Of a DNA stretch of 64,000 bases, positions 11,221 to 21,625 are shown piece after piece. The notes beneath the pieces are model-generated. The model saw only the letters and a list, made by a program, of their open reading frames with translations, did no database searches and had not been told where the DNA came from. The stretch comes from Hymenopellis radicata. Its lineage: Eukaryota; Basidiomycota; Agaricomycetes; Agaricales; Physalacriaceae. The stretch is taken from the NCBI GenBank assembly GCA_015501595.1, contig JADNRX010000127.1, positions 1 through 64,000 on the forward strand. Direction: 5' to 3'. How positions within the stretch are numbered: the stretch's first letter is position 1; each line of letters starts with the position of its first letter. Position numbers and translations under genes: made by a program.

Positions 11221-12276
11221 ATGAAACAGCCTATCAGACGTCTTCCCGCCTTTATCGAGGACAAGCAGGAGGGCATCTCCATACCCAGACTCTCTCCTTT
11301 CGACATACGCGATTCCCTCTCGGAGGAGACGAGGCAGACGATGGCCGGATCTTGGGCCCCATCCACGACGAAGCAGCACAAGGCGAGCTGGCAGAGCTTC
11401 GCGACGTGGTGCGAGGAAAGAGGAATAGGACAGGACAGGCGTCTCCCAGCAGCAGAAACGACGTTGTGCGACTACGCGTCCTCCTGGAAGGGCAGGAAAG
11501 GCTCGGCCTCACTCCCGAGCAAGATGGCCGGCATCAAGGCGGTCCACATCGTGAACGGAGTAGCCTGGAACGGAGGACAGAGCCTGAAGAGAGTCATGGA
11601 GGGAGTAAAGAGGTTGAAACCGGTAGAAGCCGCTAGAGAGACGAGAGCTCCGGTGACGCTCGAGAGGATGGAGGTGCTGAACAGCCACCTGGACCCAAAG
11701 GACGGCAAAGACGCATGCGTGGCGGCCATCGCTAACATCGCCTTCTTCGGACAATGCCGCCTTGGCGAGCTCCTCCCAGAATCTCCCGATCCCGAGAAAC
11801 TCAGACCCAACACCGTTCCGTCGTTCAACAACCTCGGAGACCCAATCTCGTCCTTCGGCTCACGCACACTCCGCCTGCCGTTCACGAAGACGAAGAAACA
11901 GGAAGGAGAGGACGTGACGATATGCGCCCAGAAAGGCGTCGCGGACCCCATCAAGGCTATAGACCACCACGCGATTATGAACGACTTGGACCAGAACGGA
12001 GGAGAGGTCCCACTCGCGTCCTTTATAGATGAGGACGGCGACAGGAAGCTACTGTCGAAGAAGAGCTTCATCCTGAGGTGTAACGAGATCTGGATGGCGA
12101 AAGGCATGAAGAGGATTACGGGACACTCCTTCAGGATTGGAGGAACGACTCACTACCTCCTGAAGGGCATCAAGCCAGACGTGGTCAAGGCATTGGGACG
12201 TTGGTCGTCGGACTCCTTCCTCCGTTACTGGAGACAGCTGGACATTCTAGGAGTCATGTACGTGGAGAGGATTTGA
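11221..12276 (+). CDS. Tyrosine recombinase of DIRS-like element
   Basis: This single 351-residue frame has the catalytic set of tyrosine recombinases: R180 in GQCRLGELL, H302 and R305 in HSFRIGG, W328 in GRWSSD, and the probable nucleophile Y336 in FLRYWR. The N-terminal part (about 40-130) resembles the SAM-like DNA-binding core domain. In DIRS elements this enzyme joins a circular DNA intermediate to the genome, which explains the absence of clear target duplications. The ATG at 11,221 is the first in frame after the RT stop. No lesion is visible. Fungal Cryptons carry related recombinases but lack RT, so the neighbour places this one in DIRS. Confidence 0.85.
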   Translation: MKQPIRRLPAFIEDKQEGISIPRLSPFDIRDSLSEETRQTMAGSWAPSTTKQHKASWQSFATWCEERGIGQDRRLPAAETTLCDYASSWKGRKGSASLPSKMAGIKAVHIVNGVAWNGGQSLKRVMEGVKRLKPVEAARETRAPVTLERMEVLNSHLDPKDGKDACVAAIANIAFFGQCRLGELLPESPDPEKLRPNTVPSFNNLGDPISSFGSRTLRLPFTKTKKQEGEDVTICAQKGVADPIKAIDHHAIMNDLDQNGGEVPLASFIDEDGDRKLLSKKSFILRCNEIWMAKGMKRITGHSFRIGGTTHYLLKGIKPDVVKALGRWSSDSFLRYWRQLDILGVMYVERI

Positions 12277-12942
12277 GAGGGGAGGGATTCGGCTTGTGTA
12301 GGATGGGGGTTCGAGCGCAGTGCCCTCGACGCGCCGAAGGCTGCCAGGAGGCGGGGGGTTTTCGGTCCCATGCGCGCTTCTCACCCCCTGGTCAACCTGG
12401 AGACCTTTTCGGAGGTCCCCCGGGTTTCCCCCATTCCCATCACACGCACACAGTTGATCACACTTGTCTTAGAATTGTTTTGTAAAATACAAAAAATTGT
12501 TGTCTCCAAGAACTTCCAAAGTTACGAGCGTTCCCCAGTCGTGAATACGGATCCTCTGTAACTAGTCCATATTCAAAGTCAAGCTAACTTATACGTCGAA
12601 GGCAATATGTTCAAGTATGAAGAGCAGAAAACTTCAAATTCGCGTACCTGTCGGACCAGACCAAATATTTTTGTATGGTGAAAGAGAACCAAACCTCAAG
12701 CATCTTCTAAAGCGGCGCCTCCTCTCGTCTCTCGAATAATAGGCTAAAGTGTTGTATCGCAGAATGATCAAGTAGACAATCCAAGCTGGAGCTGACGATC
12801 TATGAAACAAACAGGCCTGGTAGCCTTCATACTGTAGCGAAGCGCACTAAACTAAAATAGTGTCTGGGGCAGGAACGGGCACGTTTCCCGTGCATGTCCC
12901 ACTTGAAGAACTCCTAAAAGTCGGATTAAAGATGTACTGTAG

Positions 12943-13079
12943 TATTTCGACCGTAAGTTCACAAAATTTTGAATTTTTCGACCTTCCCACGCCCGATAAG
13001 TGATCGGAGGTGTTTTCCGGTGTCCGATAAGGAAATTCGGAGGCCTTGTGACCTGTGACGTGAACTTACGGTCAAAATA
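12943..13079. mobile_element. 137-bp MITE with 20-bp terminal inverted repeats
   Basis: The ends read TATTTCGACCGTAAGTTCAC and, inward from the right, TATTTTGACCGTAAGTTCAC, with one mismatch in 20. The right arm (near 52,360) lacks this segment at the equivalent place, so it inserted after the duplication. TA at both ends fits a Tc1/mariner-type target duplication. It has no coding capacity. It lies about 100 bases downstream of the stop of F-box B. Confidence 0.75.
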
Positions 13080-13183
13080 GGACAGTAGACATACTGCTGT
13101 CATCACACGGTCAGCCAGTACCTTCCATACATGAGAAGATCCCTCCTACCTTTGAGCGAAGTCAAGTTCCCGAAATGCACAAT

Positions 13184-14935
13184 TCAACTGCGAACTGAAA
13201 AAACCACATGATAGCCTCCAACATGTGAATAATCCGACGTGATGTGTATGGAGAGGTCCATCCCATCTTCAATCAGCGCATTAAAGGTAAACCTTTCTGC
13301 CTCATTGAAGATATGTGCGACGTAACTCCCAGCATCCCGATCTACGCATTGCTTCAGATGCGGTGCCTGCACAGCAAAGCAGCATGTCCTAAGCCTAGCC
13401 AGTCCGTCCGTATCGTCCCCTTCCCAACGGGCCTTGAGCATGGAAGCAAAACTGCCAACAGGCCCAAAGTACTGTAAGGTCGATGAGTTACTGTGATTAT
13501 ACACCCAAATGTGCAGATAGGAAAGGAGGGGGAGGAATACGGTGACAGTTTTGGGCGGTACGACCTCCAGGGAGTTTAAGATCGCTACTATTTGTTCCCG
13601 GTCGCGAACATCTGTCTGATCGTCATATGCCTGTACGGATATAGTCACTTTGAGGAAAGTGAGACTATGTGTCTGCCAAAGGATAGAATATAGGGTAGCT
13701 TCCGGTGCGGCAGCAAGTGGCACACCAGAAAGCGAGAGGCTGGTCAGAGTGCTCAAACAACTGGAACGAAGGAGTAGTTGTTTGAATGAACTCAGAATAC
13801 CGCAGTAAGCTGTCGACTCAGGATGAAGTGAAGCCTCCCGTAGATGAGGGAGCGTGAGAGCGTCGATGACAGGTACTGAGTATGCCATGAGTTCCCGCAT
13901 ATTCGAGCAGGTGATTGGGGTGTACGGCGATTCGTTCCCGTCACGTACCGAACCCCAGGAACACGGTGTAGAGAGGATCTCAAGCGATGGACACTGTCTA
14001 ATCAAACGCATACATGCTCTGCGCTCCTCCTCATCATCGCGGTCCATATGAAACAAGTCTAGCTCCGTGATTTGGTCCCACGGAAAGTCGACGACCAGTG
14101 GAGTTCCTCCACCAAGAGTCAATTTCGTAAGACGAGGACAATCTTTGAAAACTGATCGTTCTGTCGGGTTGATCTGAGCGAAATAAAGGCTCAGCGACTC
14201 AAGGTGAGGAAGCCGATGATGAAGTGCCGCGTAGAGCATAATTAAACTCCCGTCGCAATCTGATAAGTGTAATTCCCGCCACCGGTACGATTCTGTGAGG
14301 ACGATTTCGAGCATGCGGTTTATGATATCAGAGCTCGGGGTCTGCCCATCTGATAAGTCCGAGTCGTAGCTTAGAGATACGTCCAATAATTCTTGGCGGG
14401 AACGCTGAATAACCGCCTCCAAGCGCTGCACATCTCCTTCATGCTGCGCCGCCTCCGGAAAACAAAGATTCATAGTCGACCAAAACGAACGAAGAGACAA
14501 AGCAATGTTCCGCCATTTCTGGCAGACATGGCTGAGCTGCCATATAGGCCCAGACGCGTCGAATGCATTGGGATCAGAGCAGCCTCTAGAACGCATGTGC
14601 ATGAATATTTCCGACCAGATTTCCGAGGGGAGAGTGCGATGCAAGGAAACGAGGTTGTTGTACTTCTTCTGGACATTTAACAACCTCCCTCGCTCTTCCT
14701 CCATCGAGGTGATGACCTCCCGAAGGGATGCGACTTTGGATTCGATGGAGGATATGTTGTCGGTGATAGTGGGTAAGATGGTGTGTCGAATGTGCGAGAT
14801 CTCCTCGTTCGACGCTGGGAAATTCGAGGTACGGAGCCGCTCGAGGAGCACAGAGCTCTGGTATTCCTCTTCGTGATGCAGACTGTGTCTGGTGAAAGCA
14901 CCACAGTTGGCGCATTGGGACACAGTCGGCGGCAT
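13184..14935 (-). CDS. F-box-like/LRR protein B, intact copy
   Basis: A single exon encodes 583 residues. The frame extends upstream to 15,247, but I start at the ATG at 14,935 because MPPTVSQCANCGAF aligns with the starts of paralogues A and C, and the upstream extension is an out-of-frame reading of the stomatin fragment. Order of parts: CxxC (C8, C11), coiled coil about 45-95, F-box LPSEIWSEIFMHM from residue 102, then LSHVCQKWRNIALSLRSFW, then LRR-like repeats to the end. Likely an SCF substrate receptor or a diverged F-box-like protein; target unknown. Its inverted copy B' at 50,548 has several frameshifts, so this is the functional candidate of the pair. Confidence 0.85.
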   Translation of the reverse strand: MPPTVSQCANCGAFTRHSLHHEEEYQSSVLLERLRTSNFPASNEEISHIRHTILPTITDNISSIESKVASLREVITSMEEERGRLLNVQKKYNNLVSLHRTLPSEIWSEIFMHMRSRGCSDPNAFDASGPIWQLSHVCQKWRNIALSLRSFWSTMNLCFPEAAQHEGDVQRLEAVIQRSRQELLDVSLSYDSDLSDGQTPSSDIINRMLEIVLTESYRWRELHLSDCDGSLIMLYAALHHRLPHLESLSLYFAQINPTERSVFKDCPRLTKLTLGGGTPLVVDFPWDQITELDLFHMDRDDEEERRACMRLIRQCPSLEILSTPCSWGSVRDGNESPYTPITCSNMRELMAYSVPVIDALTLPHLREASLHPESTAYCGILSSFKQLLLRSSCLSTLTSLSLSGVPLAAAPEATLYSILWQTHSLTFLKVTISVQAYDDQTDVRDREQIVAILNSLEVVPPKTVTVFLPLLSYLHIWVYNHSNSSTLQYFGPVGSFASMLKARWEGDDTDGLARLRTCCFAVQAPHLKQCVDRDAGSYVAHIFNEAERFTFNALIEDGMDLSIHITSDYSHVGGYHVVFSVRS

Positions 14936-15177
14936 TCCGAAGGTAGACTGACTCGAAGAGGAAAGTGCCACTGAAAGGAATGGTAAGGACGCGTTTTCGA
15001 ATGCGTAAAGATACGCACCTAGATGCCCTACGAGAAAGCAGATTCCTCGAACTGATAAACGACTTTGGTGGGCACGTCGGAGAGTCCAATGACGCGGCTG
15101 AAGATGGTGGTTTGCAAGAAACCTTTTGTGATCGACCACTACACATGTTGCTGTATAATTTTCGGTTTTTCCTGATG

Positions 15178-15476
15178 TTGGCAATCTCAAACGCGATGGC
15201 ATTGGCTTCGTGCTCAGTGACAACTGACTGGACAGCTCGGGTGCCAACGACGTCTCGTAGCATACTCTGCGCGCGCTCTATCAATGTTTATCAAAGATCG
15301 GTGATACCGAACGCTGCTCGGCATGGGTTACAGATTTGGAAGTAGATAAACGAGTCGCTGATAAAAGGACGCGTCAATAATTATGAAGAGAAGCATAGTA
15401 TGGGAAAAACATACATCTCGACATTGACGTTGCCACGGGTACGCATCCTGGAGAAAAACGATGTCAGCTGAGACCA
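15178..15476 (-). pseudogene. Fragment of stomatin-like gene (left arm)
   Basis: The segment matches the stomatin-like gene at about 18,640-18,930 closely, for example GACAACTGACTGGACAGCTC and ATCGGTGATACCGAA. It covers two exons and the intron between them (the RDNVNVEM exon and the QICNPYRAAFG exon), so it is a DNA copy and not a processed transcript. It has indels that destroy the frame. It sits between B and C, in the same orientation as the parent gene, and recurs inverted in the right arm. Confidence 0.8.
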
Positions 15477-15665
15477 CGATACCTTTTGCCTGCCGATGCC
15501 GACGGCGGCGCGACAATGCGAACCGCGGACCGGGGTTACGCTTTCCTTGTCAAGGACTATCATCAGCACAGTCCGGACGCGCCAAGCCTTGAATTCCTAG
15601 TCCCATGTCCGTATGCAATTAATGTACGCGGCGTGTTCGTTCTAACCCAGACGATAGTGTCCTGC

Positions 15666-17590
15666 ATGGCGTGTGCGCGTTGCGCCGCGTTTCCTCAACG
15701 TAGCGTTCACCATGAACGCGAATTAGAAACATCCTCATCTCTTCACCGTCTTCGGACTACGAACTTTCCCGCAACGGAATCAGAGGCGTCGCATATACAA
15801 AATACCATCCTACCCAGTATCGTCTATAAGTGCCAAAATTATGGCCTTGCAGGCGACGCTCCACTCCATGGAGCGAGAACGCGACGCACTGGAAGCCGTA
15901 TACAAACAGTACAGGAACGTCATTCATCCCCGCCGCTTCACTCTGGTCGGATATCTTTCTGCTCGCCACTCTTGGGGCGGACAAGGATTTCAATGCCTGC
16001 GACCCATCTGGCCCTATTTGGGCATTGAGCCAGGTATGTCGGCCTTGGCGCGACATTGCGCTATCCCTCCATTCGTTATGGTCGATAATAGTCGTCGCCT
16101 GGATGCCATCTCCGAACGAAGCCCCTATCTTACAAGTCGTCTTGCAACGCACGGGACAGCATCCATTGGAGCTTACTCTTTACAATGCCGGTTCTCTCCA
16201 TCGTGCCCGTCGCTCATCTGATGTCCATGATTTATGGTCATCGAAGGATGGGGTTCTCGGGATGATTTTAGCTGAATCACATCGTTGGCGGTCGGTAAAA
16301 ATCCTTGGATACCAAGAGGATTCAGATATACTGTACGCACCCCTTTCCGGTCGACTTCCTCAGCTTGAATCGCTGTCCCTCCATTTTCCGTATGAGCAAC
16401 CACCAGTGGCCGAAGCCCAGCCAGTTATTATTGCGTTTAGGGACTGCCCGCGTCTTACCAAAGTATTCATAACTGGGAAACGGCGTCCCATTGATCTTCC
16501 ATACGCCAGCATCACAGAATTGCATATCGAAGACTACGCGAACCCTCTACTCCATGAGGACTGTTGGCCGTCCATACGCTTGGTCGGTCAATGTACCTCC
16601 CTCGAAAAGCTTCGTGTCACAGGATGCCGGGACCCGGACCACAGCTCCTTATCCGCACCGCTCATCCCACCATTGATGATCCACTCCAATCTTCACAAAC
16701 TCGCTACGGGGTGTAATCACCTTATCGACCACCTCACACTGCCTCAATTGGAGGAGGCTGTACTTTCCAAGGAACTTGATCCTCTGTATGCCAATATCTT
16801 GACAGAGTGAGACCAGGAAAGAGAGCCGGTAGTCAAGCGAATGCAAAGTCAGAGACGTTTAGGCCACGTTAACTGTACTACTGTACATGGTGGTAAACGG
16901 CAAGAGTAAACGACGGAACTACGGACGCGTAAGCTAAGGGTTACATAAGCCGGGCCGAAGATCCGACAGCTCGTCGATCTCCGTCATATCTTGCCTTCCT
17001 TCGACCGCCTCTTGCGTCGCTCCCATTGCACGAGTCTCACCAGGCTCAACATCGTCGACTTACCGTTGGCCGACCATCTACTCAGCTCGATCCTGTCACA
17101 GACACCTAGCCTCACAACCTTACAACTCCGTGCGTCTATGGCGGACCATAAGAAACCCAATACGCAGGCAATGCAGGAGGTCACAGAGTTCATCCAAGCC
17201 CTGCAAGTTGCACCACAGCAAAATGTGACCTTCCTGCCTCGCGTTTCTTCGGTGAAGATTAATCTAACCAGGCATATGGATTCGAATGGAATTCCTTATT
17301 TCGGACCAAGGGGCAGTTTCAGTTCGATGGTCAAGGCTCGATGGGAGGGGGACACGGAACGAGGCCTAGCCAAACTCGAGACATTCCACTTTAGTTTGAG
17401 CACGGGACTGGGGGTGACGCTGTCTTATGATATCAGCGGGAGACTGGCTCGGCTTCGGGATGAGGTCGAAACCCACATTCTTTCTGGACTCATTGATGAT
17501 GGTATGAACCTGACCATTCGGGTGACTGCGATTTTGGATCCTACGGGCAGCACTAGCATACTGACTGTTGGCGCTGAAAAGACACTATGA
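15666..17590 (+). pseudogene. F-box-like/LRR protein C, degraded copy
   Basis: The start (MACARCAAFPQRS) and the LRR half closely match C' at 48,108-49,864. Compared with C' there is a 14-base deletion near 15,823, an 11-base deletion near 15,925-15,945 that removes LPPE of the F-box core, and a 184-base insertion at 16,802-16,985 that introduces a stop. The body therefore falls into three reading frames (15,666 onward; 15,830-16,810; 16,991-17,590). The final frame is open to 17,590 and ends SILTVGAEKTL. It cannot make the full protein. Confidence 0.8.
16802..16985. mobile_element. 184-bp insertion with 8-bp target duplication in F-box C
   Basis: ATATCTTG occurs at 16,794-16,801 and again at 16,986-16,993; the uninterrupted C' copy has it once. 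The insert begins ACAGAG and ends CTCCGTC, so its ends are weak inverted repeats (GACAGAG and GACGGAG if one base of the duplication is counted). The 8-base duplication fits hAT-type transposition. It carries no ORF of note. Confidence 0.7.
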
Positions 17591-18157
17591 AGAGCGGGCA
17601 GTTCGAGTTTTTGGAGTGCAAGTGAAGACGGACAATTCTTTCTTCGCTTTTTCGATCTTGTAGTCAAAGAACCGTTTTATCTAAAGATGCGCATACCCTA
17701 GTCATTTACACAGTTGTACCATCGGGGAGATTCAAGTTTACGGTTGCAGTGTATTGCCTTGCTAGCAAATATGCATCATGAGCATGAGGAAACTCTCCAG
17801 CTTGAATACATAAAATACAGCTGGCATAGAAGACAATAGACAATCGCCGCGAGAAGGAGGAATGCGGAACTTCGGTCCGACCATTCAAGCCATGCAGAAT
17901 CGATCCCTTCCTCGGATACTTCAGCTTGTTAGCTATTAAGTCACGGCGCACGTCGACTGAAGGATCTCAACTCAGCTTCAAATTGGGAATCAGAAAGTCC
18001 TTAACCTGAATGTAAACACATATCATGGTATCACATTCCAGGTCATGATTAGAAGTACACGCATAAAGGCGAAGAAGCAGGACTAACTAGTACAGTACAT
18101 AGACAACAGCCAGCGTCAAAGGGCGTAACCAAATCAGAAGGAGCCACTGAAACACAA
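17591..18157. other. Arm boundary and intergenic DNA
   Basis: The inverted duplication ends near 17,680. Beyond it, to 18,157, the sequence is unique. A 81-codon minus frame at 17,706-17,951 has no recognisable motif and I do not call it. Confidence 0.5.
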
Positions 18158-19629
18158 TCATACCTCAGAGAGGTTGTTTATAACGGATGCGCGACCGACA
18201 GCTCCCAAGCCCGAGGATTCGCCTCCAGCATCTGCAAACGCGCCGCCAGACGCCGACGGGCCAGCCATCTGGCTCACGATATCGCTCTGGAGCTGCATCG
18301 GCACAAACACAACCTTGCTGTTCGCGGATTTGGCCATTTGTTGCACTAAAATGAGTGTTAGCCATTTATGCATGACGTCCATTGATGAGATACTCACAAG
18401 CCTCCAATTGACGAATTTGCATGGCCGCCGGCGACGCCAGAATATCAGCCGCCTGCCTCATCAAGCGCGCAGAGTCGACCTCTGCCCGAGCGGCGATGAC
18501 CTTACTCTCACCAATGCGCTTCTGCTGCGCTGCGCTGCTCAAGCTCGCAGAGACCTCGGGACTGAAGATGATATCTTTGATGAGAATACCCTCGATAGCC
18601 ACGCCCCACTTGTCCGCAATGTCACCGACGATTTCGGCAATCTCAAACGCGATGGCTTCGCGCTCAGTGACAACTGACTGGACAGCTCGGGCGCCGACGA
18701 CGTGCCGGAGGGTAGTCTGCGCGCGCTCTATCAACGCCTGTCGTAGATCGGTGATACCGAATGCTGCTCGGTATGGGTTACAGATCTGGAAGTAAATAAC
18801 CGAGTCGCTGAGAAAAAGACACGTCAATTATGACGAGAAGCCTGGTATGGGAAAAACATACATCTCGACATTGACGTTGTCACGGGTGCTGAAAAACCAT
18901 GAGTTCAGCTCAGATTGCGACGAGATGAACGACGCTTACATCACCGTTTGCCTGCCAATGGGGCTGATTTGAATCTTGACGTCGACAATGCGGAGAGATT
19001 CAGTGCAGACGTTGACCTGGACGAGGCCTGGATCGACAGACTTGTAGAATTGACCGAAGCGTGAAACCAGACCCACGGCGCCTGAGAAATAGACGTCAAA
19101 TATAGGCATGGACAAGAACGCGCGTGAACAGACCTTGGTTGACCTCGCGGAAGGGGTTAGGGCATGGGCAACAGGGAATGGCACCCAAGCAACCGACGAC
19201 GGCGCCTAGGCCTTGCAGAAGAGAACCGTAGACACCATGAGTGACCTGCCAAGAGGATTAGATGGCAGTGACTATTTTGTTGTAGATGAAACTTGCCTCG
19301 CCAGTGCCAAGATCCTGAGCATACGACGGCTAGAAAACCAAGCTTAGAATGCGACGTTTTCAAAGTGGACATACAGAAAGCTAACCTGCATTTCCGACCT
19401 CTTCAAAGGCTGCACAGTAATCATTCGTCCTCCATCGTCAGTAGCCTTTCCAACCACACGTGGTCCAGCGGGGGCCTCTGCGGTTACTGCCAGTTTGTTA
19501 GCTCTTGGAGAACATGAAGTAAAAGAACCAACCATGAGGAGCATCATGATCAACGACGTTCCCTCGCGAGGACGAAGACCCGCCCGGAGACGGTGCGCGG
19601 TCCTTGCGGTCGATTCCGTTGTAGCTCAT
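18158..19629 (-). CDS. Stomatin-like (band 7/SPFH) protein
   Basis: The gene has about eight exons separated by short introns; it starts at ATG 19,629 (MSYNGIDRKDRAPSPGG) and ends at 18,158 or just beyond a possible last splice site. After a disordered N-terminus comes a cysteine-rich hydrophobic hairpin (LGAVVGCLGAIPCCPCPNPF), likely palmitoylated and membrane-inserted. The SPFH/band 7 domain follows (GLVSRFGQFYKSVDPGL, TRDNVNV, VIYFQICNPYRAAFG, ALIERAQTTLRHVVG, WGVAIEGILIKDI) and then an alanine-rich helical oligomerisation segment. Stomatins form ring-like scaffolds at membranes and affect channels and lipid domains; the exact role here is not shown. It lies next to the left arm and is the source of the two gene fragments in the arms. 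Confidence 0.85.
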
Positions 19630-20372
19630 CGTAAACTAGATAAAGGGCACTCGTGGTGGGAGTAAACGTGAAGGTTGGGCCCGCTTTATATTGCCCCGGA
19701 CAGGTGATGTCTATATGAAGAGCGCAGCAGCACAGCATCCATCAAGGCCCTGATTGAGTTCCGAAGGTTTCCTGATTTGGAACCGCCTCCCTCCTGAGAA
19801 ATGATTGAAATCTTGACGTGACTCGAGTGGAACCTCGACTAGGCCACACTGTTTGAGGCTAATAGGCCATAAGATGGGTAAAGTCGGCAAGCTTTTCACT
19901 GCGCTCAACTGCGCATTGGATAGTCCATGTTCCATGTCTGTCGGTGTCACCTGCACATGCCAGGTCGTATTCCTGTCGCTGAATTCCACGCTAAATCTAG
20001 CTGTCGCGCACTGCCTTGACCCTTTTACCTGGAATATGAGGATATTAGGAGTGCCTCGGGAGTGATGATTCTTGATGTTCTGATACTTCTATCTTCAGTA
20101 AGCTGGAAACATGGTGCCAAGTAGTAATAAGTACTGCAGTTGGCCGCTAAAATGTCGGAAAGGTTCCCGAAAAATCCAGTGTGGCCAAGGAATATTCATG
20201 AACAACTTGCGTCTCCATGATTTCAAGTGCAGTGTTAGCAGTGGCGCATCGAGTGTCTCAACCAGCATAATGTGCGCGGCTGTGACTTTCGGACCGCAAC
20301 CCGACCGAAGCCGCCCGGATCGGGGAACTCGGCTCTAGACTTTCTCTGTCACTCCCAGCTCACATCCACAAG
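19630..20372. other. Intergenic region, no supported gene
   Basis: A 92-codon minus frame (19,711-19,989) has no known motif and lacks the expected flanking signals. The stretch otherwise holds the upstream regions of the stomatin-like gene and COA3, which are transcribed away from each other. Confidence 0.5.
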
Positions 20373-20768
20373 ATGGCTACTCGCGAAGGATGGTCGCGCA
20401 AATATATCGACCCGAAAAAGGCGGCCAAGTCATACTGGCCAAATGGCGTGCGTTCTCCTTCTCAACTGGGCCGCTGCTTGCCCAACGAACGAACTTGCCA
20501 ATAGATGATGTCCCCAAGCCTTAAACGTGCCCGAGAGCCCTACAGGATCCCCAATATCATAACAGGCGTCTGCCTTTCGATCTTCGTCGTTGGCGTTTAC
20601 ACGTATTCGATTCGTGCTGTTAAGCAAGACGAGTTTGAGGATGTGGATGACGAGGCGAGGTCGCGCATCCGGGACAGACAGAGAGCAAATGCAGGGAACT
20701 TGACTGTGAAGGAAGAGAGCGAGTTGATGGAAGCAGCTATACGGAATGTGCAGGCTAAGAGGCCGTAA
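20373..20768 (+). CDS. COA3: Cytochrome c oxidase assembly factor 3
   Basis: Two exons, 20373-20447 and 20505-20768, flank a 57-base phase-0 intron (GTGCGT...AATAG) and encode 112 residues. The core reads REPYRIPNIITG followed by one membrane segment (VCLSIFVVGVYTYSI), then VKQDEFEDVDDEA and a charged C-terminal helix. That is the pattern of COA3/CCDC56 family proteins, small inner-mitochondrial-membrane proteins that act with Cox14 on newly made Cox1 during cytochrome oxidase assembly. Length and single-pass topology fit the family. Confidence 0.85.
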
Positions 20769-21625
20769 TGTTGGTGCCAGGTGAGTGCACTGACATTCAT
20801 GTCTTGACGGAAAGTCTAATGCCCTGAACAGAATGTCAATTGCCTTCTACTTTGTGTATTATCCCCCTTTCTATTCGACCTGCTTTCATTATAATTCGGT
20901 TGAAGCAAGTTCTGAAGCACTTCGCAGCTCTTCGCTCCACCACCGACGCCGATTGGACGTTGTTCCGCCCTCAAATGCCTGCAATTGTATTTATACTTCA
21001 AAACTTGAGCCTAAGTTAGTCTCCCCACGACTGGATACCTCATCAATATCCCAAATCCCAATACTATCCATCATGATTTCTCAAAACTTGCTCAATGAAA
21101 ACCCAGGTGCCCTCATCTGGTATACTCGCCGTCCTTCGAAACATCCAGACCTCTAGTGTCGGTAAAAGTCGATAACGGTCGCATCATGCTTCCAAATCAT
21201 GACGCCCACAGCCGTTTGGCGGTGAACTATTCCGCTTTTCCAGTGAAGCAGGTGCGCAGCGCCGAGCATTCATTTAATTCGATGGTACGCATTACGCAAA
21301 TCGACTTGCTTTCCCCGCCTCGGCGGTATAAAGTCCATTTGGAACGTGAATCTTTGCGTAGCTCGCGTCTGTATACCTGGGGTGAAAGTCCTTGTAAGTC
21401 TTCTTAGTCCCGTGCCATATCGTGATAACTGATATAAGAAGCAGACATTGAAAGAGCGGATGGTATCAAACCCAGCTGAAATCTGCACTCGACGTCAAGA
21501 CTAGGGGCTTTTGGCGCCATGTCGAAACTAGAAACAGCAACCAAGCAACTTTCCTACTTCCTACTCTTCTACCTCACCGTCTTCGAGTCGTCTATCTCAT
21601 CTGCTACCGACTGTGCTTTCATCCA
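20769..21625. other. Intergenic region with a short dispersed repeat
   Basis: No gene is supported. At about 20,882-20,915 is a 34-base stretch (TGCTTTCATTAT-ATTCGG, then TTGAAGCAAGTTCTG) that recurs at 26,780-26,813 with one visible mismatch. The end of the stretch may hold the decayed 5' part of the following P450 pseudogene. Confidence 0.4.

Larger units (their letters stand above)
1341..12535 (+). mobile_element. DIRS-like retroelement (gag, RT-RNase H, tyrosine recombinase)
   Basis: The element carries, in order, a gag-like ORF with a Cys/His-rich C-terminus, a reverse transcriptase joined to RNase H, and a tyrosine recombinase instead of a DDE integrase. That set defines the DIRS order. 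Its limits are inferred from the right arm, where the corresponding intergenic DNA between A' and B' (about 52,790-52,825) is uninterrupted; homology stops at about 1,340 and resumes at about 12,541-12,550. The flanks share AGTCG, but DIRS elements normally integrate without a target duplication, so this may be chance. Without the nested insertion the element would be about 6.6 kb. The non-coding ends are 1,341-1,544 and 12,277-12,535. A weak inverted match containing CAACAATT is visible near both ends. Confidence 0.75.
1..17680. repeat. Left arm of large inverted duplication (F-box A-B-C)
   Basis: The order A(-), B(-), stomatin fragment(-), C(+) is repeated as C'(-), stomatin fragment(+), B'(+), A'(+) at 47,982-54,840, so the two blocks are inverted copies. 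Similarity includes intergenic DNA and ends near 17,680, just past the C stop codon, after the shared motif AAAGAACCGTTT. The left arm continues beyond the window. Inside it, about 1,341-12,535 (the DIRS-like element), 12,943-13,079 and 16,802-16,985 have no counterpart in the right arm. Confidence 0.85.

Noticed and set aside
12296..12330. TTCGAGC stretch resembling a tRNA B box
   Set aside because: No matching A box, stem pairing or anticodon arm is seen.
1336..12541. AGTCG as a target-site duplication of the DIRS-like element
   Set aside because: DIRS elements do not normally make target duplications, and both copies lie in sequence aligned with the empty site only loosely; kept as possible coincidence.
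14936..15247. Extended N-terminus of F-box B from ATG 15,247
   Set aside because: The extension reads the stomatin fragment in a wrong frame, and the paralogues start at the CxxC segment.
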